From contig NZ_LARY01000002.1 in assembly GCF_003369925.1 (NCBI RefSeq), positions 620,001 through 684,000 of the forward strand: a stretch of DNA of 64,000 nucleotides, given 5' to 3'. The translations under genes were made by a program, and so were the position numbers. This DNA comes from Listeria kieliensis (GTDB taxonomy: Bacteria > Bacillota > Bacilli > Lactobacillales > Listeriaceae). The notes under the pieces were generated by a model, which saw only the letters and a list, made by a program, of their open reading frames with translations, made no database searches and had not been told where the DNA came from. Below, piece by piece: positions 46,443 to 56,441 of the stretch (the stretch's first letter is position 1; every line of letters starts with the position of its first letter).

Positions 46443-49400
46443 TTAATCAACCTGCTCGGTAGTTTCCTCTGGTTTTACAATATTGAAAGCATCGTTTTGA
46501 CCATTAAAATCGTCTTCATCCGAATCTTGCATTTCAATTTCTTCTTCGTCAGCAGACAAGATTTTAACGTCCATTCCAAGACTTTGCAATTCTTTAATCA
46601 AGACGCGGAAGGATTCAGGCACACCTGGTTTAGGCACGCTTTCTCCCTTCACGATTGCTTCATACGTTTTAACACGTCCAACAACGTCATCTGACTTAAT
46701 TGTGAGGATTTCTTGGAGTGTATAAGCGGCACCATAAGCTTCTAGTGCCCAAACTTCCATTTCCCCGAAACGTTGTCCACCAAATTGTGCTTTACCTCCG
46801 AGTGGTTGTTGCGTAACTAGCGAGTATGGTCCAGTTGAACGAGCATGAAGTTTATCATCAACCATGTGAGCCAGTTTAATCATATACATGACCCCAACAG
46901 ATACACGGTTATCAAATGGTTCCCCAGTACGTCCGTCGTAAAGAACCGTCTTCGCATCACGTGCCATTCCAGCTTCTTCAACAGTGCTCCAAACGTCTTC
47001 CTCATTTGCACCATCAAATACAGGCGTTGCAACATGAATACCAAGCTTACGAGCAGCCATTCCAAGGTGCAATTCGAGCACTTGCCCGATATTCATCCGA
47101 GACGGTACCCCTAGTGGGTTAAGCATGATGTCAACAGGTGTTCCATCAGGAAGGAACGGCATATCTTCTTCAGGTAAGATCCGGGAAATAACCCCTTTGT
47201 TACCATGACGACCAGCCATTTTATCTCCTTCATGAATTTTACGTTTTTGTACGATATACACACGAACAAGTTGGTTCACGCCTGGTGGTAATTCATCTCC
47301 CGCCTCACGCGTAAAGATTTTCACATCCAAGACAATTCCGCCACCGCCGTGAGGTACACGAAGTGAAGTATCACGAACTTCACGTGCTTTCTCGCCAAAA
47401 ATGGCATGAAGCAAACGTTCTTCAGCCGTAAGTTCTGTTACACCTTTTGGCGTTACTTTCCCTACAAGCAAATCATTATCTTTAACTTCTGCTCCGACAC
47501 GAATAATCCCACGGTCATCAAGGTCACGAAGCGCATCTTCACCGACATTCGGGATGTCACGCGTCATTTCCTCAGGTCCGAGTTTTGTATCACGAGCTTC
47601 AGATTCAAATTCTTCAATGTGGATAGATGTATACACATCATCTTTTACGAGGCGTTCACTCATGATGATCGCATCCTCGTAGTTATAACCATCCCAAGTC
47701 ATGAAGGCAACGAGAACGTTTCTTCCAAGTGCTAGTTCCCCAGAATCCATTGAAGGACCATTCCCAAGAATTTCGCCTTTTACAACACGATCTCCTTCTG
47801 AAACATTCGGACGTTGGTTATAACAAGTTCCTTGGTTAGAACGAACAAATTTACGTAGCGTATACTTGTCGATTCCTCCCGTAACTTCTTTTCCGTCAAC
47901 CATCGAAACGCGACGAACCCAGATTTCTCTCGCTTCAACGTGTTCAACGATTCCGTCGTGTTTTGCAACAACAGCAGCACCGGAGTCTTTTGCAGAAACG
48001 TGTTCCATCCCTGTTCCAACAAATGGAGCTTCAGGGTGCATAAGTGGCACAGCTTGACGTTGCATGTTCGCACCCATTAAGGCACGGTTACTATCGTCGT
48101 TTTCAAGGAACGGAATACATGCAGTCGCTACAGACACAACTTGTTTTGGCGACACGTCCATGTAGTCAACCCGTTCTTTTTCAACCGCTAAGTTTTCAGA
48201 ACGGAAACGAGCCATGATTTCTTCTTCCGTGAAGACGCCGTTATCATCAAGTTTCGAGTTTGCTTGCGCTACAACATAATTATCTTCCTCATCAGCTGTT
48301 AGATAATCAATTGTATCTGTAACTTGATGCGTTTCTGGATCAACGCGACGATATGGTGTTTCAATAAAACCGAAACGATTCACTTTCGCATAAGAAGAAA
48401 GCGAGTTGATTAGTCCGATGTTCGGACCTTCCGGTGTTTCAATTGGACACATACGACCATAATGTGAATAGTGAACGTCACGAACTTCATAACCTGCACG
48501 TTCACGCGTCAAACCACCTGGTCCGAGCGCAGAGAGACGACGTTTATGCGTAAGCTCACTGAGTGGGTTCGATTGGTCCATGAATTGTGAAAGCTGCGAG
48601 CTTCCGAAGAATTCTTTAATCGACGCAACAACTGGACGAATATTGATTAATTGTTGCGGTGTAATTGTACTCATATCTTGAATAGACATCCGTTCACGGA
48701 CAACACGTTCCATCCGTGACAAGCCAATTCGGAATTGGTTTTGAAGAAGTTCTCCGACAGAACGAAGACGACGATTTCCCAAGTGGTCAATATCATCTGT
48801 TCCACCTACACCATGAAGTAAGTTAAAGAAATAACTGATTGACGAAACAATATCAGAAGGCGTAATGTGTTTTACATTTTCATCAATGTACGCATTACCA
48901 ATAATGTTGATTTCTTTTTCTTCATCTTCTGGCGCATAAATTTTAATCGACTGAACAAGTACTTCATCTTCCATAACGCCATCACGTGGGTGAAGTGTAC
49001 GGAATCCAACTCCATTTTCAAGGTTTGGAATGATTGCATCGAGTTTGCGACGATCTAAGATATCTCCTTTAGATGCAATGATTTCCCCTGTTTCTGGGTC
49101 AACGAGTGTTTCAGCCAATACTTGACCGAACAAACGATTTTTAAGATGAAGTTTTTTGTTGATTTTATAACGTCCAACGCTTGCAAGATCATATCTTTTT
49201 GGATCAAAGAAACGAGAGATCAGCAAACTTCTAGCGTTTTCCACAGTTGGTGGTTCACCTGGACGAAGTCGTTCATAAATTTCAAGCAACGCTTTTTCTG
49301 CATTGTCTGTATTATCTTTTTCAAGCGTATTGCGCAGATAATCATTGTCTCCGATTAGGTCAATGATTTCTTGGTCGGAACCAAATCCTAGAGCGCGAAG

Positions 49401-49985
49401 AAGGACTGTAACTGGTAATTTACGCGTGCGGTCAATACGAACATGCACAACATCTTTTGCATCTGTTTCATACTCTAACCAAGCACCACGGTTTGGAATA
49501 ACGGTTGATCCGAAACCTTTTTTACCATTTTTGTCCACTTTGTCATTAAAATAAACTCCTGGTGAACGAACTAATTGTGAAACAATAACACGTTCAGCAC
49601 CGTTGATAATGAATGTTCCCATTTCAGTCATAAGCGGGAAATCACCCATGAAAACTTCCTGGTCTTTTACTTCACCAGTTTCTTTATTGATCAGGCGCAA
49701 TTTCACACGAAGCGGAGCTGCGTAGTTTGCATCGCGGTTTTTAGACTCTTCAACCGAATATTTCGGTTCTCCAAGGTCATAATCAATAAATTCAAGTGAA
49801 AGATTTCCTGCAAAGTCTTCAATTGGAGAAATATCGCGGAACATTTCCCGAAGACCTTCATCTAAGAACCACTGATAAGAAGCTGTTTGAATTTCGATCA
49901 AATTCGGTAATTCAAGCACTTCACTAATCCGAGCGAAACTTCTACGCTTACGGTGTCTGCCGTATTGTACTACATGTCCTGACAA
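46443..49985 (-). CDS. rpoB: RNA polymerase beta subunit
   Basis: The 1180-residue beta subunit. The rifampicin region ([33 protein letters not shown]) and the active-site blocks [13 protein letters not shown] and [20 protein letters not shown] are intact, with no change at the usual resistance positions that I can see. I place the start at TTG 49983-49985 ([11 protein letters not shown]), because GAGGGG lies 8 nt upstream; a GTG three codons earlier would touch that site. It is preceded by a leader of about 420 nt. Confidence 0.98.
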   Translation of the reverse strand: MSGHVVQYGRHRKRRSFARISEVLELPNLIEIQTASYQWFLDEGLREMFRDISPIEDFAGNLSLEFIDYDLGEPKYSVEESKNRDANYAAPLRVKLRLINKETGEVKDQEVFMGDFPLMTEMGTFIINGAERVIVSQLVRSPGVYFNDKVDKNGKKGFGSTVIPNRGAWLEYETDAKDVVHVRIDRTRKLPVTVLLRALGFGSDQEIIDLIGDNDYLRNTLEKDNTDNAEKALLEIYERLRPGEPPTVENARSLLISRFFDPKRYDLASVGRYKINKKLHLKNRLFGQVLAETLVDPETGEIIASKGDILDRRKLDAIIPNLENGVGFRTLHPRDGVMEDEVLVQSIKIYAPEDEEKEINIIGNAYIDENVKHITPSDIVSSISYFFNLLHGVGGTDDIDHLGNRRLRSVGELLQNQFRIGLSRMERVVRERMSIQDMSTITPQQLINIRPVVASIKEFFGSSQLSQFMDQSNPLSELTHKRRLSALGPGGLTRERAGYEVRDVHYSHYGRMCPIETPEGPNIGLINSLSSYAKVNRFGFIETPYRRVDPETHQVTDTIDYLTADEEDNYVVAQANSKLDDNGVFTEEEIMARFRSENLAVEKERVDYMDVSPKQVVSVATACIPFLENDDSNRALMGANMQRQAVPLMHPEAPFVGTGMEHVSAKDSGAAVVAKHDGIVEHVEAREIWVRRVSMVDGKEVTGGIDKYTLRKFVRSNQGTCYNQRPNVSEGDRVVKGEILGNGPSMDSGELALGRNVLVAFMTWDGYNYEDAIIMSERLVKDDVYTSIHIEEFESEARDTKLGPEEMTRDIPNVGEDALRDLDDRGIIRVGAEVKDNDLLVGKVTPKGVTELTAEERLLHAIFGEKAREVRDTSLRVPHGGGGIVLDVKIFTREAGDELPPGVNQLVRVYIVQKRKIHEGDKMAGRHGNKGVISRILPEEDMPFLPDGTPVDIMLNPLGVPSRMNIGQVLELHLGMAARKLGIHVATPVFDGANEEDVWSTVEEAGMARDAKTVLYDGRTGEPFDNRVSVGVMYMIKLAHMVDDKLHARSTGPYSLVTQQPLGGKAQFGGQRFGEMEVWALEAYGAAYTLQEILTIKSDDVVGRVKTYEAIVKGESVPKPGVPESFRVLIKELQSLGMDVKILSADEEEIEMQDSDEDDFNGQNDAFNIVKPEETTEQVD

Positions 49986-50246
49986 ACTCTTCACCCCTCA
50001 AATTTTTAAAATTTATAAGCACACTTTCTGCTTTCAATAGAATCGCGAAACAGTGGAACCCCCCGCACCCGTCATTTAAGCAAAGAGCTTTCTACACGTG
50101 TAAAAAATACTCGCTTAAACAAACGTTCATCAAAAGTTTCCTGCTACTTGCCTTTATTCTACAAGAAAGAAAGTGGGACTTGAGCAATTAATCTAGCCTG
50201 TTTTTAGACAAAAAGAAAGCGGAATTCAACTTGCTTTGATCCTTTC

Positions 50247-50348
50247 CTAAAAAAGTTTCACGACAACAGCTAAATTTAAAATTTGCTTTGTCAGCTCTGA
50301 AAACCACATCCATGTCTTATTTTGCCAAAACCCTTGCAAACACTTCAT
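50247..50348 (-). CDS. 33-residue Trp-rich leader ORF
   Basis: ATG at 50346-50348 to TAG at 50247-50249, wholly inside the predicted rpoB 5' UTR. The peptide begins MKCLQGFWQNKTWMWFSEL and ends LAVVVKLF, with three Trp within nine codons. The ribosome binding site is weak (AGAG). Listeria genomes have a small unknown gene at this place in the order rsmC-x-rpoB, which I recall but cannot check. It may be a leader peptide or a chance frame. Confidence 0.4.
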   Translation of the reverse strand: MKCLQGFWQNKTWMWFSELTKQILNLAVVVKLF

Positions 50349-50414
50349 TTCTCTAACTCATTTCAGAAAAATGGGCATGCGAAATAACAGTCTAGATTCT
50401 TTTGGCATCTTACT

Positions 50415-50443
50415 ATGATACAACACCCTAGAAAAAAAGTCAA
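50415..50443 (-). promoter_or_regulatory. Promoter of rpoBC
   Basis: On the minus strand TTGACT (50438-50443), 17 nt, TATCAT (50415-50420). The start near 50408 gives a leader of about 420 nt. Confidence 0.75.
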
Positions 50444-50456
50444 CCCATTAGTTTAC

Positions 50457-50490
50457 AAAAAAGAAGCCTTAAAATCAAGACTTCTTTTAT
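50457..50490 (-). terminator. Terminator after rsmC
   Basis: AAAAGAAGTCTT pairs with AAGGCTTCTTTT, followed by TT on the minus strand; it overlaps the rsmC stop. Confidence 0.75.
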
Positions 50491-51092
50491 GCTTTTACAC
50501 TTCGATAAATATAATAGCCCTTATCTTTTTTAACAACCTCTACATTTCCAAAAGTCTGCTCCATTTTGTGAGCTGCAGATGGTCCGCCTTGTTTCTTTTG
50601 AATCACAATCCAAAGCTCACCAGACGGAGCTAAGCGCTCATATGCCCCTTCTAAAATAGCATGAACTACGACTTTCCCTGCTCGAATCGGCGGATTGCTC
50701 ACAATCGCTGTAAAGTTTTTTGCCTCTACACGATCATAAACAGAGCTTTCATAAATCTGCACATTTTGAACGTCATTCAGCGCCGCATTTTCCTTTGCGA
50801 GCGCTAGCGCTCGCAGATTCACATCTACCATTTCTATTTCCCGATCTGGAAAATCTTTCGCAAGTCCGAGTCCAATGGGTCCGTATCCGCAGCCAACATC
50901 AAGCACCTTTCCTGCAAGCTCGGGGAATTCGAATGTTTCTATTAAAAGTCGTGAACCGAAATCCACAGTTTTTTTAGAAAACACGCCTTCGTCACTAATA
51001 AACTGCAAATTAAAGCCTCGCAACTGGTAGTTAAAAGTTTGTCGGTTTGATGATAAATTTTGATCGTTTGTAAAATAATGATTATTTGTCAT
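50487..51092 (-). CDS. rsmC: 16S rRNA methyltransferase RsmC-like
   Basis: A 201-residue class I SAM methyltransferase. The SAM loop is VLDVGCGYGPIGLGLA and the catalytic motif is NPPIRAGK. Relatives (YbxB) methylate guanine N2 in 16S rRNA; the exact position is inferred from family. AGGAGG precedes the ATG. It lies between rplL and rpoB as in other Bacilli. Confidence 0.88.
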   Translation of the reverse strand: MTNNHYFTNDQNLSSNRQTFNYQLRGFNLQFISDEGVFSKKTVDFGSRLLIETFEFPELAGKVLDVGCGYGPIGLGLAKDFPDREIEMVDVNLRALALAKENAALNDVQNVQIYESSVYDRVEAKNFTAIVSNPPIRAGKVVVHAILEGAYERLAPSGELWIVIQKKQGGPSAAHKMEQTFGNVEVVKKDKGYYIYRSVKA

Positions 51093-51126
51093 TCAACTAC
51101 CTCCTTCACTTGTGTATTCTACCATA

Positions 51127-51163
51127 CAAAAAGCCCGTGGCACATATTTTTTTACCGCGGGCT
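51127..51163 (-). terminator. Terminator after the epimerase gene
   Basis: AGCCCGCGG / CCACGGGCT with T-run on the minus strand and a 14-nt loop, directly after the stop codon. Confidence 0.7.
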
Positions 51164-51169
51164 CACTTT

Positions 51170-52138
51170 TTATTCAGCTACACATTTCGCAAGCGTTTCA
51201 TGAATCGAGCGCTCGACATCATGATCTCGAATCCCAAGAACTGTTTTCGTATCTTCGGGATTTAAATATAAATCTAACTCTTGAAGTTCTGCTGTTACTA
51301 TCGAATGAATGCCATGCTCAGTTCCATCAGCTGCTGACGCTTGATCCATCCCTTCATAGACATCACGAACCGCATCAAGTGATACAACGGGCACTTCCGT
51401 TTCTTGCCCTAAAGCATCGACCATGTATTTATAAAAAGTTTGATATTTCATATTTTCTCCGCAAATCGCATAAGTAGCGCGGTGTTTTTCAGCTTCAAGC
51501 GCACCAACTGCCGCTTCCGCAACTTGTTCCACCGTCACCATCGCAGTTCCGCCTTTAAGCGCAGGGAAAACAGTTTGTCCTTTAATTTGATCGGTAAACA
51601 TTTTCCAAAGCGGCATTCTGCCAGGCATTGTTCCAAAAATGTAAGGCAAGCGCAAACTCGAAACATTCATCGAACCCTCACCTTCAGCAAACGCTAGTTG
51701 CTCTTGCAGTAAACGCGTATTCGGATAAGGTTGATCTTTCAAACCCATTTCTGGAAGGCGTTCTGCAAACTCTGCAAAATACGATCCGAACACAACAAAG
51801 TTTTTGACTCCAGCTTCTTTAGCTAGTCGAGCCAGACGCTGTGTTGGGAGAACATTCGCTTCATAAAAGAATTTTTCTGCTGGCGCTTTTGGTATTATCC
51901 GTTCATCTGCACCAGCTGCATAAATAAAACCCGAAACACCTTTAAGCATTGCTTTTATATCATCATCCGACATGGCTCCAATATCGCCAAGGGTACATTT
52001 AACTTCTTTTGGCAGCAAGTCCTCTTCTGGCATTGGTGGTAGCGCAACCGTTTCCACTTGATAGCCACGTTTCAAAAGTTCCTTCACCGTATAGTAGCCT
52101 AAAAACCCAGTGCCGCCTAAAACAAATATTTTTTCCAT
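51170..52138 (-). CDS. NAD-dependent epimerase/dehydratase family protein (extended SDR)
   Basis: A 322-residue protein with a Rossmann start FVLGGTGFLGYYTVKELLKRG. The catalytic block is VFGSYFAEF-like rather than the usual YxxxK, so the active site is not clear. GAGGG precedes the ATG. It is divergent from the AraC regulator, which may control it. It is inserted between the ribosomal stalk genes and rsmC. Substrate unknown. Confidence 0.8.
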   Translation of the reverse strand: MEKIFVLGGTGFLGYYTVKELLKRGYQVETVALPPMPEEDLLPKEVKCTLGDIGAMSDDDIKAMLKGVSGFIYAAGADERIIPKAPAEKFFYEANVLPTQRLARLAKEAGVKNFVVFGSYFAEFAERLPEMGLKDQPYPNTRLLQEQLAFAEGEGSMNVSSLRLPYIFGTMPGRMPLWKMFTDQIKGQTVFPALKGGTAMVTVEQVAEAAVGALEAEKHRATYAICGENMKYQTFYKYMVDALGQETEVPVVSLDAVRDVYEGMDQASAADGTEHGIHSIVTAELQELDLYLNPEDTKTVLGIRDHDVERSIHETLAKCVAE

Positions 52139-52283
52139 GTTTTTCCCTCGCTTTCAGTTGTCTAATAAAACTTAGTGAAATTAATCACAATATTACTTTA
52201 ACACGATTTCCCATGTTAAATGAGACAAAATAAGCTTTTTTATTATCCTGATTCCAGCTATAATAAAAATGAGGTGATAGACA

Positions 52284-53453
52284 TTGGAACAATCGCAAAC
52301 GAATCCCTATTCTAACAACTTATGGGAAACACCTATTTTCAACATTTTTAGACACTTAACCACCGGAGCTCGTAAAGATCATGAAACCGAGCGACTTCGT
52401 TTATTTGCCACAATCTCAGGACACGGCATCATTAAAATCAACGGCGTACGCTATCCCATTTCACGAGGCTCACTTTCATGGATTTTCCCTTATCATTCAA
52501 CAAGCCTAGCTGACGCAGAAAATCTTGAAGTGATCGAAATTGCTTTTCCACTCCGCGTTTTATTGCAGATTCTTGATGGTCCCGACCAAGCTCAATTGCA
52601 TAAAATGATGTTTCAAAATTATTTCTCACCCGTTATCACTTATCCAGACGCCGAACAACTAGAGCAGCTATTCCGCGAAGCTCTACATGAATCAGAAGTT
52701 AAAGATCCCTTATTCGAAACCATCGTTCTTGCCAATGTTACAAAAATCATTTTGCTTTATTTACGACAAATTTATAAAGAAAAACCAAAATTCAGTACCA
52801 CTACTGGCTGGAAAGCTCTAAGATACCTACACTATTATTTCAGTCAACCATTAAATACCGCAAAAGTTGCCAAGCATTTCAAGATCACACCCGAAAAACT
52901 CAACCAAGAACTAAAAGAACTCACTGGGAAAAATTTATTACAAAATCTGACTCAAATTCGGTTTAACCATGCTAGAGCGCTTATGCAGGTCACTGACTTA
53001 CCCATCAAAACCATTGCTTCTAGCGTTGGATTTCGTTCATTCCCTAGTTTCAACCGGCAATTTAAACTACTCTATACCCAAACACCCAAAGATTATCATA
53101 AACAAGCATCGAAAAAGGCGGAGCCGACTTTAGCTTTTCAAGTTTATATTTTCATGACCGAAAACTTCAAACTTAATCTTTCGCTTGCAAAGCTTGAGAA
53201 AATATTTTTCACTTCCAAGAAAAATATCGAACAAGCACTGCAAGCAACCTTCCAAATGAGCGCTCGAGAACTCGCCATATTCATCAAAATAAGTTACGCC
53301 AAAAGTTTCATTCAAACAACTCCATCTAGCTTTAGCCAAATTTCAGATCTCACCGGGTTTAACTCTGTTCGTTCATTCAACCGAGCTTTTCTCGAGGAAG
53401 TCGGAATGACACCTAGCGAATATAAAAAAAGCCTGTTAGGAAACGAATCCTAA
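52284..53453 (+). CDS. AraC family regulator with two HTH domains
   Basis: A 389-residue regulator. The N-terminal 130 residues look like a cupin-type sensing domain (GHGIIKINGVRYPISRGSLS). An AraC-type HTH domain spans about 165-265 (ending VGFRSFPSFNRQFKLLYTQT, PKDYHK) and a second, more diverged one spans about 285-385 (ending LTGFNSVRSFNRAFLEEVGM, TPSEYKK). Both keep the phenylalanine-rich second helix. The start is a TTG at 52284 with GAGGTG 8 nt upstream. It is divergent from the epimerase gene and may sense a sugar. Two HTH domains in one chain are unusual, since most members have one. Confidence 0.85.
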   Translation: MEQSQTNPYSNNLWETPIFNIFRHLTTGARKDHETERLRLFATISGHGIIKINGVRYPISRGSLSWIFPYHSTSLADAENLEVIEIAFPLRVLLQILDGPDQAQLHKMMFQNYFSPVITYPDAEQLEQLFREALHESEVKDPLFETIVLANVTKIILLYLRQIYKEKPKFSTTTGWKALRYLHYYFSQPLNTAKVAKHFKITPEKLNQELKELTGKNLLQNLTQIRFNHARALMQVTDLPIKTIASSVGFRSFPSFNRQFKLLYTQTPKDYHKQASKKAEPTLAFQVYIFMTENFKLNLSLAKLEKIFFTSKKNIEQALQATFQMSARELAIFIKISYAKSFIQTTPSSFSQISDLTGFNSVRSFNRAFLEEVGMTPSEYKKSLLGNES

Positions 53454-53464
53454 CAGGCTTTTTG
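53426..53464. terminator. Bidirectional terminator between the AraC gene and rplL
   Basis: AAAGCCTGTTAGGA / TCCTAACAGGCTTT with a 6-nt loop, overlapping the end of the AraC gene; it ends the rplJL transcript on the minus strand. Confidence 0.9.
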
Positions 53465-53481
53465 TTTGCTTAAAGCAAAAT

Positions 53482-53853
53482 TTATTTAGCTTCTACGCTA
53501 GCGCCAACTTCTTCAAGTTTAGCTTTGATTTCTTCAAATTCTTCTTTAGAAGCGCCTTCTTTAAGTGGTTTTGGAGCGTTGTCTACTAATTCTTTAGCTT
53601 CTTTCAAGCCAAGACCAGTGATTTCACGTACCACTTTGATAACTTTGATTTTGGAATCCCCAGCAGAAGTAAGTTCTACAGTGAATTCAGTTTGTTCTTC
53701 AGCGCCACCACCAGCACCGCCAGCAGCTGCTACAGCTACAGGAGCTGCTGCAGTTACACCAAATTCTTCTTCGATTGCTTTTACTAAATCGTTAAGTTCT
53801 AATACAGATGCTTCTTTAACGGAAGCAATGATTTCTTCAATGTTTAAAGCCAT
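53482..53853 (-). CDS. rplL: 50S ribosomal protein L7/L12
   Basis: The 123-residue stalk protein: N-terminal dimerisation helices ([20 protein letters not shown]), an Ala/Gly hinge and the C-terminal domain with [20 protein letters not shown]. It binds translation factors. AGGAGG precedes the ATG. It is 56 nt after rplJ and ends the operon. Confidence 0.98.
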   Translation of the reverse strand: MALNIEEIIASVKEASVLELNDLVKAIEEEFGVTAAAPVAVAAAGGAGGGAEEQTEFTVELTSAGDSKIKVIKVVREITGLGLKEAKELVDNAPKPLKEGASKEEFEEIKAKLEEVGASVEAK

Positions 53854-53908
53854 TTTAAAATTCCTCCATTTAATGTTTTATTAGGGACTTATTTCCCTTT
53901 AGACAAAC

Positions 53909-54409
53909 TTAAGCTTCTTGTCCTTCTTTTTGATCAGCTACAGCTTTCGCAGCAAGTGCGAAGTTGCGGACTGGCGCTTGTAACACGTTGCAAAGCATGG
54001 ATAGCAAACCTTCGCGCGATGGAAGTGTCGCAAGAGCTTTGACATCGCTCACAGAAGATACTTTACCTTCAATGATACCCGCTTTAATTTCAAGTGCTTC
54101 GTGATCTTTCGCGAAGTCATTCAAGATTTTAGCAGGAAGAACAGCATCGTCATTACTGAACGCAATAGCGTTTGGTCCAGTTAGGACTTCTTCAAGTCCT
54201 TCAAAACCTTTCGCTTCAACAGCACGGCGTACCATCGTGTTTTTGTAAACTTTAAAGTCAACACCTGCTTCACGTAATTGTTTACGTAATTCAGTAACTT
54301 CTGCTACATTAAGTCCACGATAGTCTACAATGATTGTAGAGACACTGTCCGTAAGTTTTGTTGTAATTTCTTCAACATTGTTTTTCTTAGCATCTAAGAT
54401 TGCACTCAT
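53909..54409 (-). CDS. rplJ: 50S ribosomal protein L10
   Basis: A 166-residue stalk base protein ([18 protein letters not shown]; later [20 protein letters not shown]). It anchors L7/L12 dimers and represses its own mRNA. The ATG at 54407-54409 has GGAGG upstream; the preceding in-frame Met would include that site. Confidence 0.97.
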   Translation of the reverse strand: MSAILDAKKNNVEEITTKLTDSVSTIIVDYRGLNVAEVTELRKQLREAGVDFKVYKNTMVRRAVEAKGFEGLEEVLTGPNAIAFSNDDAVLPAKILNDFAKDHEALEIKAGIIEGKVSSVSDVKALATLPSREGLLSMLCNVLQAPVRNFALAAKAVADQKEGQEA

Positions 54410-54427
54410 TTTTACACCTCCGTCCAA

Positions 54428-54590
54428 AACGATATCAGCTACATAAAAATGACCCTTGCCACCGTATCAGCAAGGGTCGAGAAAACAGCCTAAACTGTTT
54501 TTATCGTTAATCTCCTCGGCGGGCAAATTTAAACACAAATGTGTACCTGCTGTCTACGGTAAGGATATTCACTTAATAAGCCTTAGTTAT
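54428..54590 (-). ncRNA. L10 leader (autoregulatory mRNA structure)
   Basis: The region upstream of rplJ has the layout of the Firmicute L10 leader: a conserved helix with TAGACAGCAGGT and TTGCCCGCCGAGGAG, an anti-element, and a terminator-like stem GACCCTTGC / GCAAGGGTC (54451-54478) with ATTTTT after it. L10-L12 binding is expected to attenuate rplJL. Confidence 0.75.
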
Positions 54591-54624
54591 TTTAACAAAA
54601 AACAACTATTGCGTCAAGCTAGTA

Positions 54625-55314
54625 TTAAAATGACGCTGGGTCTACTTGAATTCCAGGGCCAAAAGTTGTTGTTACGCTCAAATGTTTCACGTAAGTTCCT
54701 TTAGCTGCCGCTGGTTTAGCTTTTTGAAGCACATCATTTACAGTGCGGAAGTTTTCAACTAATTTATCAGTATCAAACGAAACTTTTCCGATTGCAGCGT
54801 GAATATTTCCGGCTTTATCAACACGGTATTCCACTTTACCAGCTTTGATTTCGTTTACTGCTTTTGTTACGTCCATAGTAACCGTACCAGTTTTAGGGTT
54901 TGGCATTAAGCCTTTTGGTCCAAGCACACGGCCTAGTTTACCAACTTCACCCATCATGTCAGGTGTAGCTACGATTACATCAAAATCAAACCAACCTTGG
55001 TTGATTTTTTCAACATATTCAGCATCTCCAACGAAGTCAGCGCCAGCAGCTTCAGCTTCTTTTGCTTTTTCTCCTTTAGCGAATACTAAAACACGTTGAG
55101 TTTTACCAGTACCGTTTGGAAGTACTACGGCACCACGAATTTGTTGATCTGCTTTTTTAGGATCTACGCCAAGACGGAATGCTACTTCAACAGTCGCATC
55201 GAAACCGGCGAAATCAATTTCTTTAGCAAGCGCTACTGCTTCTTCAACAGAATACGCTTTTGCTGTATCTACTTTTTTCAAAGCTTCTTGATACTTTTTA
55301 CCTTTCTTAGCCAT
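54625..55314 (-). CDS. rplA: 50S ribosomal protein L1
   Basis: The 229-residue L1 protein with the family motif [15 protein letters not shown] and the N-terminal [14 protein letters not shown]. It forms the L1 stalk at the E site. It starts 36 nt after rplK with AAGGAGGAAAAG as binding site. Confidence 0.98.
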   Translation of the reverse strand: MAKKGKKYQEALKKVDTAKAYSVEEAVALAKEIDFAGFDATVEVAFRLGVDPKKADQQIRGAVVLPNGTGKTQRVLVFAKGEKAKEAEAAGADFVGDAEYVEKINQGWFDFDVIVATPDMMGEVGKLGRVLGPKGLMPNPKTGTVTMDVTKAVNEIKAGKVEYRVDKAGNIHAAIGKVSFDTDKLVENFRTVNDVLQKAKPAAAKGTYVKHLSVTTTFGPGIQVDPASF

Positions 55315-55350
55315 TTCTTTTCCTCCTTATTGTTCAGAATTACTTAAAAC

Positions 55351-55776
55351 TTAGTCTTCTACAGTGAATCCCATAGAACGAGCAGTACCTTCAACCATAC
55401 GCATTGCAGACTCAACGTTTGCAGCATTTAGGTCAGGCATTTTAAGTTCAGCAATTTCTTGTACTTGAGCACGAGTCACTTTAGCAACTTTGTTACGGTT
55501 AGGTTCACCAGATCCTTTTTCCACTTTAGCAGCTTTTTTTAGCAAAACAGCAGCTGGTGGAGTTTTAGTGATGAACGTAAACGAACGGTCTTCAAATACA
55601 CTGATAACAACAGGAATGATAAGACCAGCTTGATCGGCTGTACGAGCGTTAAACTCTTTACAGAAGCCCATGATGTTTACACCAGCTTGACCTAGTGCAG
55701 GTCCGACTGGAGGTGCAGGATTTGCTTTACCTGCTGGAATTTGAAGCTTCACTTCTTTGATAACTTTCTTAGCCAC
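55351..55776 (-). CDS. rplK: 50S ribosomal protein L11
   Basis: A 141-residue protein of the GTPase-associated centre with the signature [20 protein letters not shown] and the C-terminal RNA-binding helix ARSMGFTVE. First gene of the rplKA transcript; GGAGGTATG precedes it. Confidence 0.98.
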   Translation of the reverse strand: MAKKVIKEVKLQIPAGKANPAPPVGPALGQAGVNIMGFCKEFNARTADQAGLIIPVVISVFEDRSFTFITKTPPAAVLLKKAAKVEKGSGEPNRNKVAKVTRAQVQEIAELKMPDLNAANVESAMRMVEGTARSMGFTVED

Positions 55777-55839
55777 GAGACATACCTCCTTAAGTCCGTG
55801 CTGTGGTTATGATGGGGATTGAGATTTCCCCTCCCACGA

Positions 55840-55866
55840 CAAAAAGTACGCAAAAACGTACTTTTA
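55840..55866 (-). terminator. Hairpin at the start of the rplKA transcript
   Basis: AAAAGTACG / CGTACTTTTT with a short loop, between the cassette gene at 55899 and rplK. It lies just after the rplK start site and could end cassette transcription or cap the rplK leader. Confidence 0.6.
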
Positions 55867-55867
55867 C

Positions 55868-55896
55868 ATGATACCATTATTCAAGCATGATAGCAA
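55868..55896 (-). promoter_or_regulatory. Promoter of rplKA
   Basis: On the minus strand TTGCTA (55891-55896), 17 nt, TATCAT (55868-55873). It abuts the stop of the cassette's last gene, so rplK has kept its own promoter after the insertion. Confidence 0.65.
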
Positions 55897-55898
55897 GA

Positions 55899-56441
55899 CT
55901 AGTTTTGAAATTTATATTTATCGGCTCCTCGTTTATGATGCTCCACAAAATACAGTTGATAATTCTTTAAGACATCTGCCGTGTAGTAGCCCTCGCCCTT
56001 TTTATCAATTGGAATTTCAATCAACATCTCGCCGCTTGTTTTTTCGCCAGGTTGAAGTTTTTTCTTAAGTTTCCGGTTCACCCCTAAATCAGCGGATGCA
56101 AACGGATCAACCTGCCACTTCGACCCAGCACTCACAATCACAAGATCATCAATCGTCACTTTTTGCGTCACCGAACTGTTTGTTGTTTTATTTTCCGCTT
56201 CGAATGGAATAAAATATTGATTTACATAATCGTCATATTCCTTTGCATATACCTTTTTTATCCGCGGTTTTCCAATTTTATAGGTCAGTTTCCCCATCGC
56301 AACCTCCTCACCGAAATGATGTGTTGTTTCCTCAATAAAATATCCTGCCTCATTAAGCACCATATATCGCCAAATACTACCACCAATAAAGAGAACGGCC
56401 AAAAGTGTAATACAAATTGCCCACAAAATCTTTTTCACCAT
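55899..56441 (-). CDS. Membrane-anchored extracytoplasmic protein of the cassette (unrecognised)
   Basis: A 180-residue protein with one N-terminal membrane segment (IICITLLAVLFIGG region, about 5-24) and a polar outside domain of mostly beta strands (KLTYKIGKPRIKKVY, later VTQKVTIDDLVIVSAGSK, IEIPIDKK), resembling the DUF4352 or telokin-like Ig fold of Firmicute surface proteins. It overlaps the ATPase stop as TGATG, so it is translationally coupled to the transporter. In exporter-immunity cassettes such proteins protect against or help with the secreted product. Family not assigned. Confidence 0.6.
   Translation of the reverse strand: MVKKILWAICITLLAVLFIGGSIWRYMVLNEAGYFIEETTHHFGEEVAMGKLTYKIGKPRIKKVYAKEYDDYVNQYFIPFEAENKTTNSSVTQKVTIDDLVIVSAGSKWQVDPFASADLGVNRKLKKKLQPGEKTSGEMLIEIPIDKKGEGYYTADVLKNYQLYFVEHHKRGADKYKFQN

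Larger units (their letters stand above)
49986..50486 (-). other. rpoB leader region
   Basis: About 500 nt between rsmC and rpoB. It holds a terminator for rsmC (50457-50490), a strong promoter (50415-50443), and a long leader with a 33-codon frame (50247-50348) and several short A/T-rich stems. No riboswitch or protein leader is recognised. Confidence 0.6.

Noticed and set aside
43270-47107. GGTACC words in rpoC and rpoB as MarR sites
   Set aside because: They lie inside coding sequence without the flanking GAAA/TTTC arms.
42958-49554. Many open frames of 60-110 codons antisense to rpoC and rpoB
   Set aside because: They mirror the codon pattern of highly biased genes and have no start signals or family similarity.
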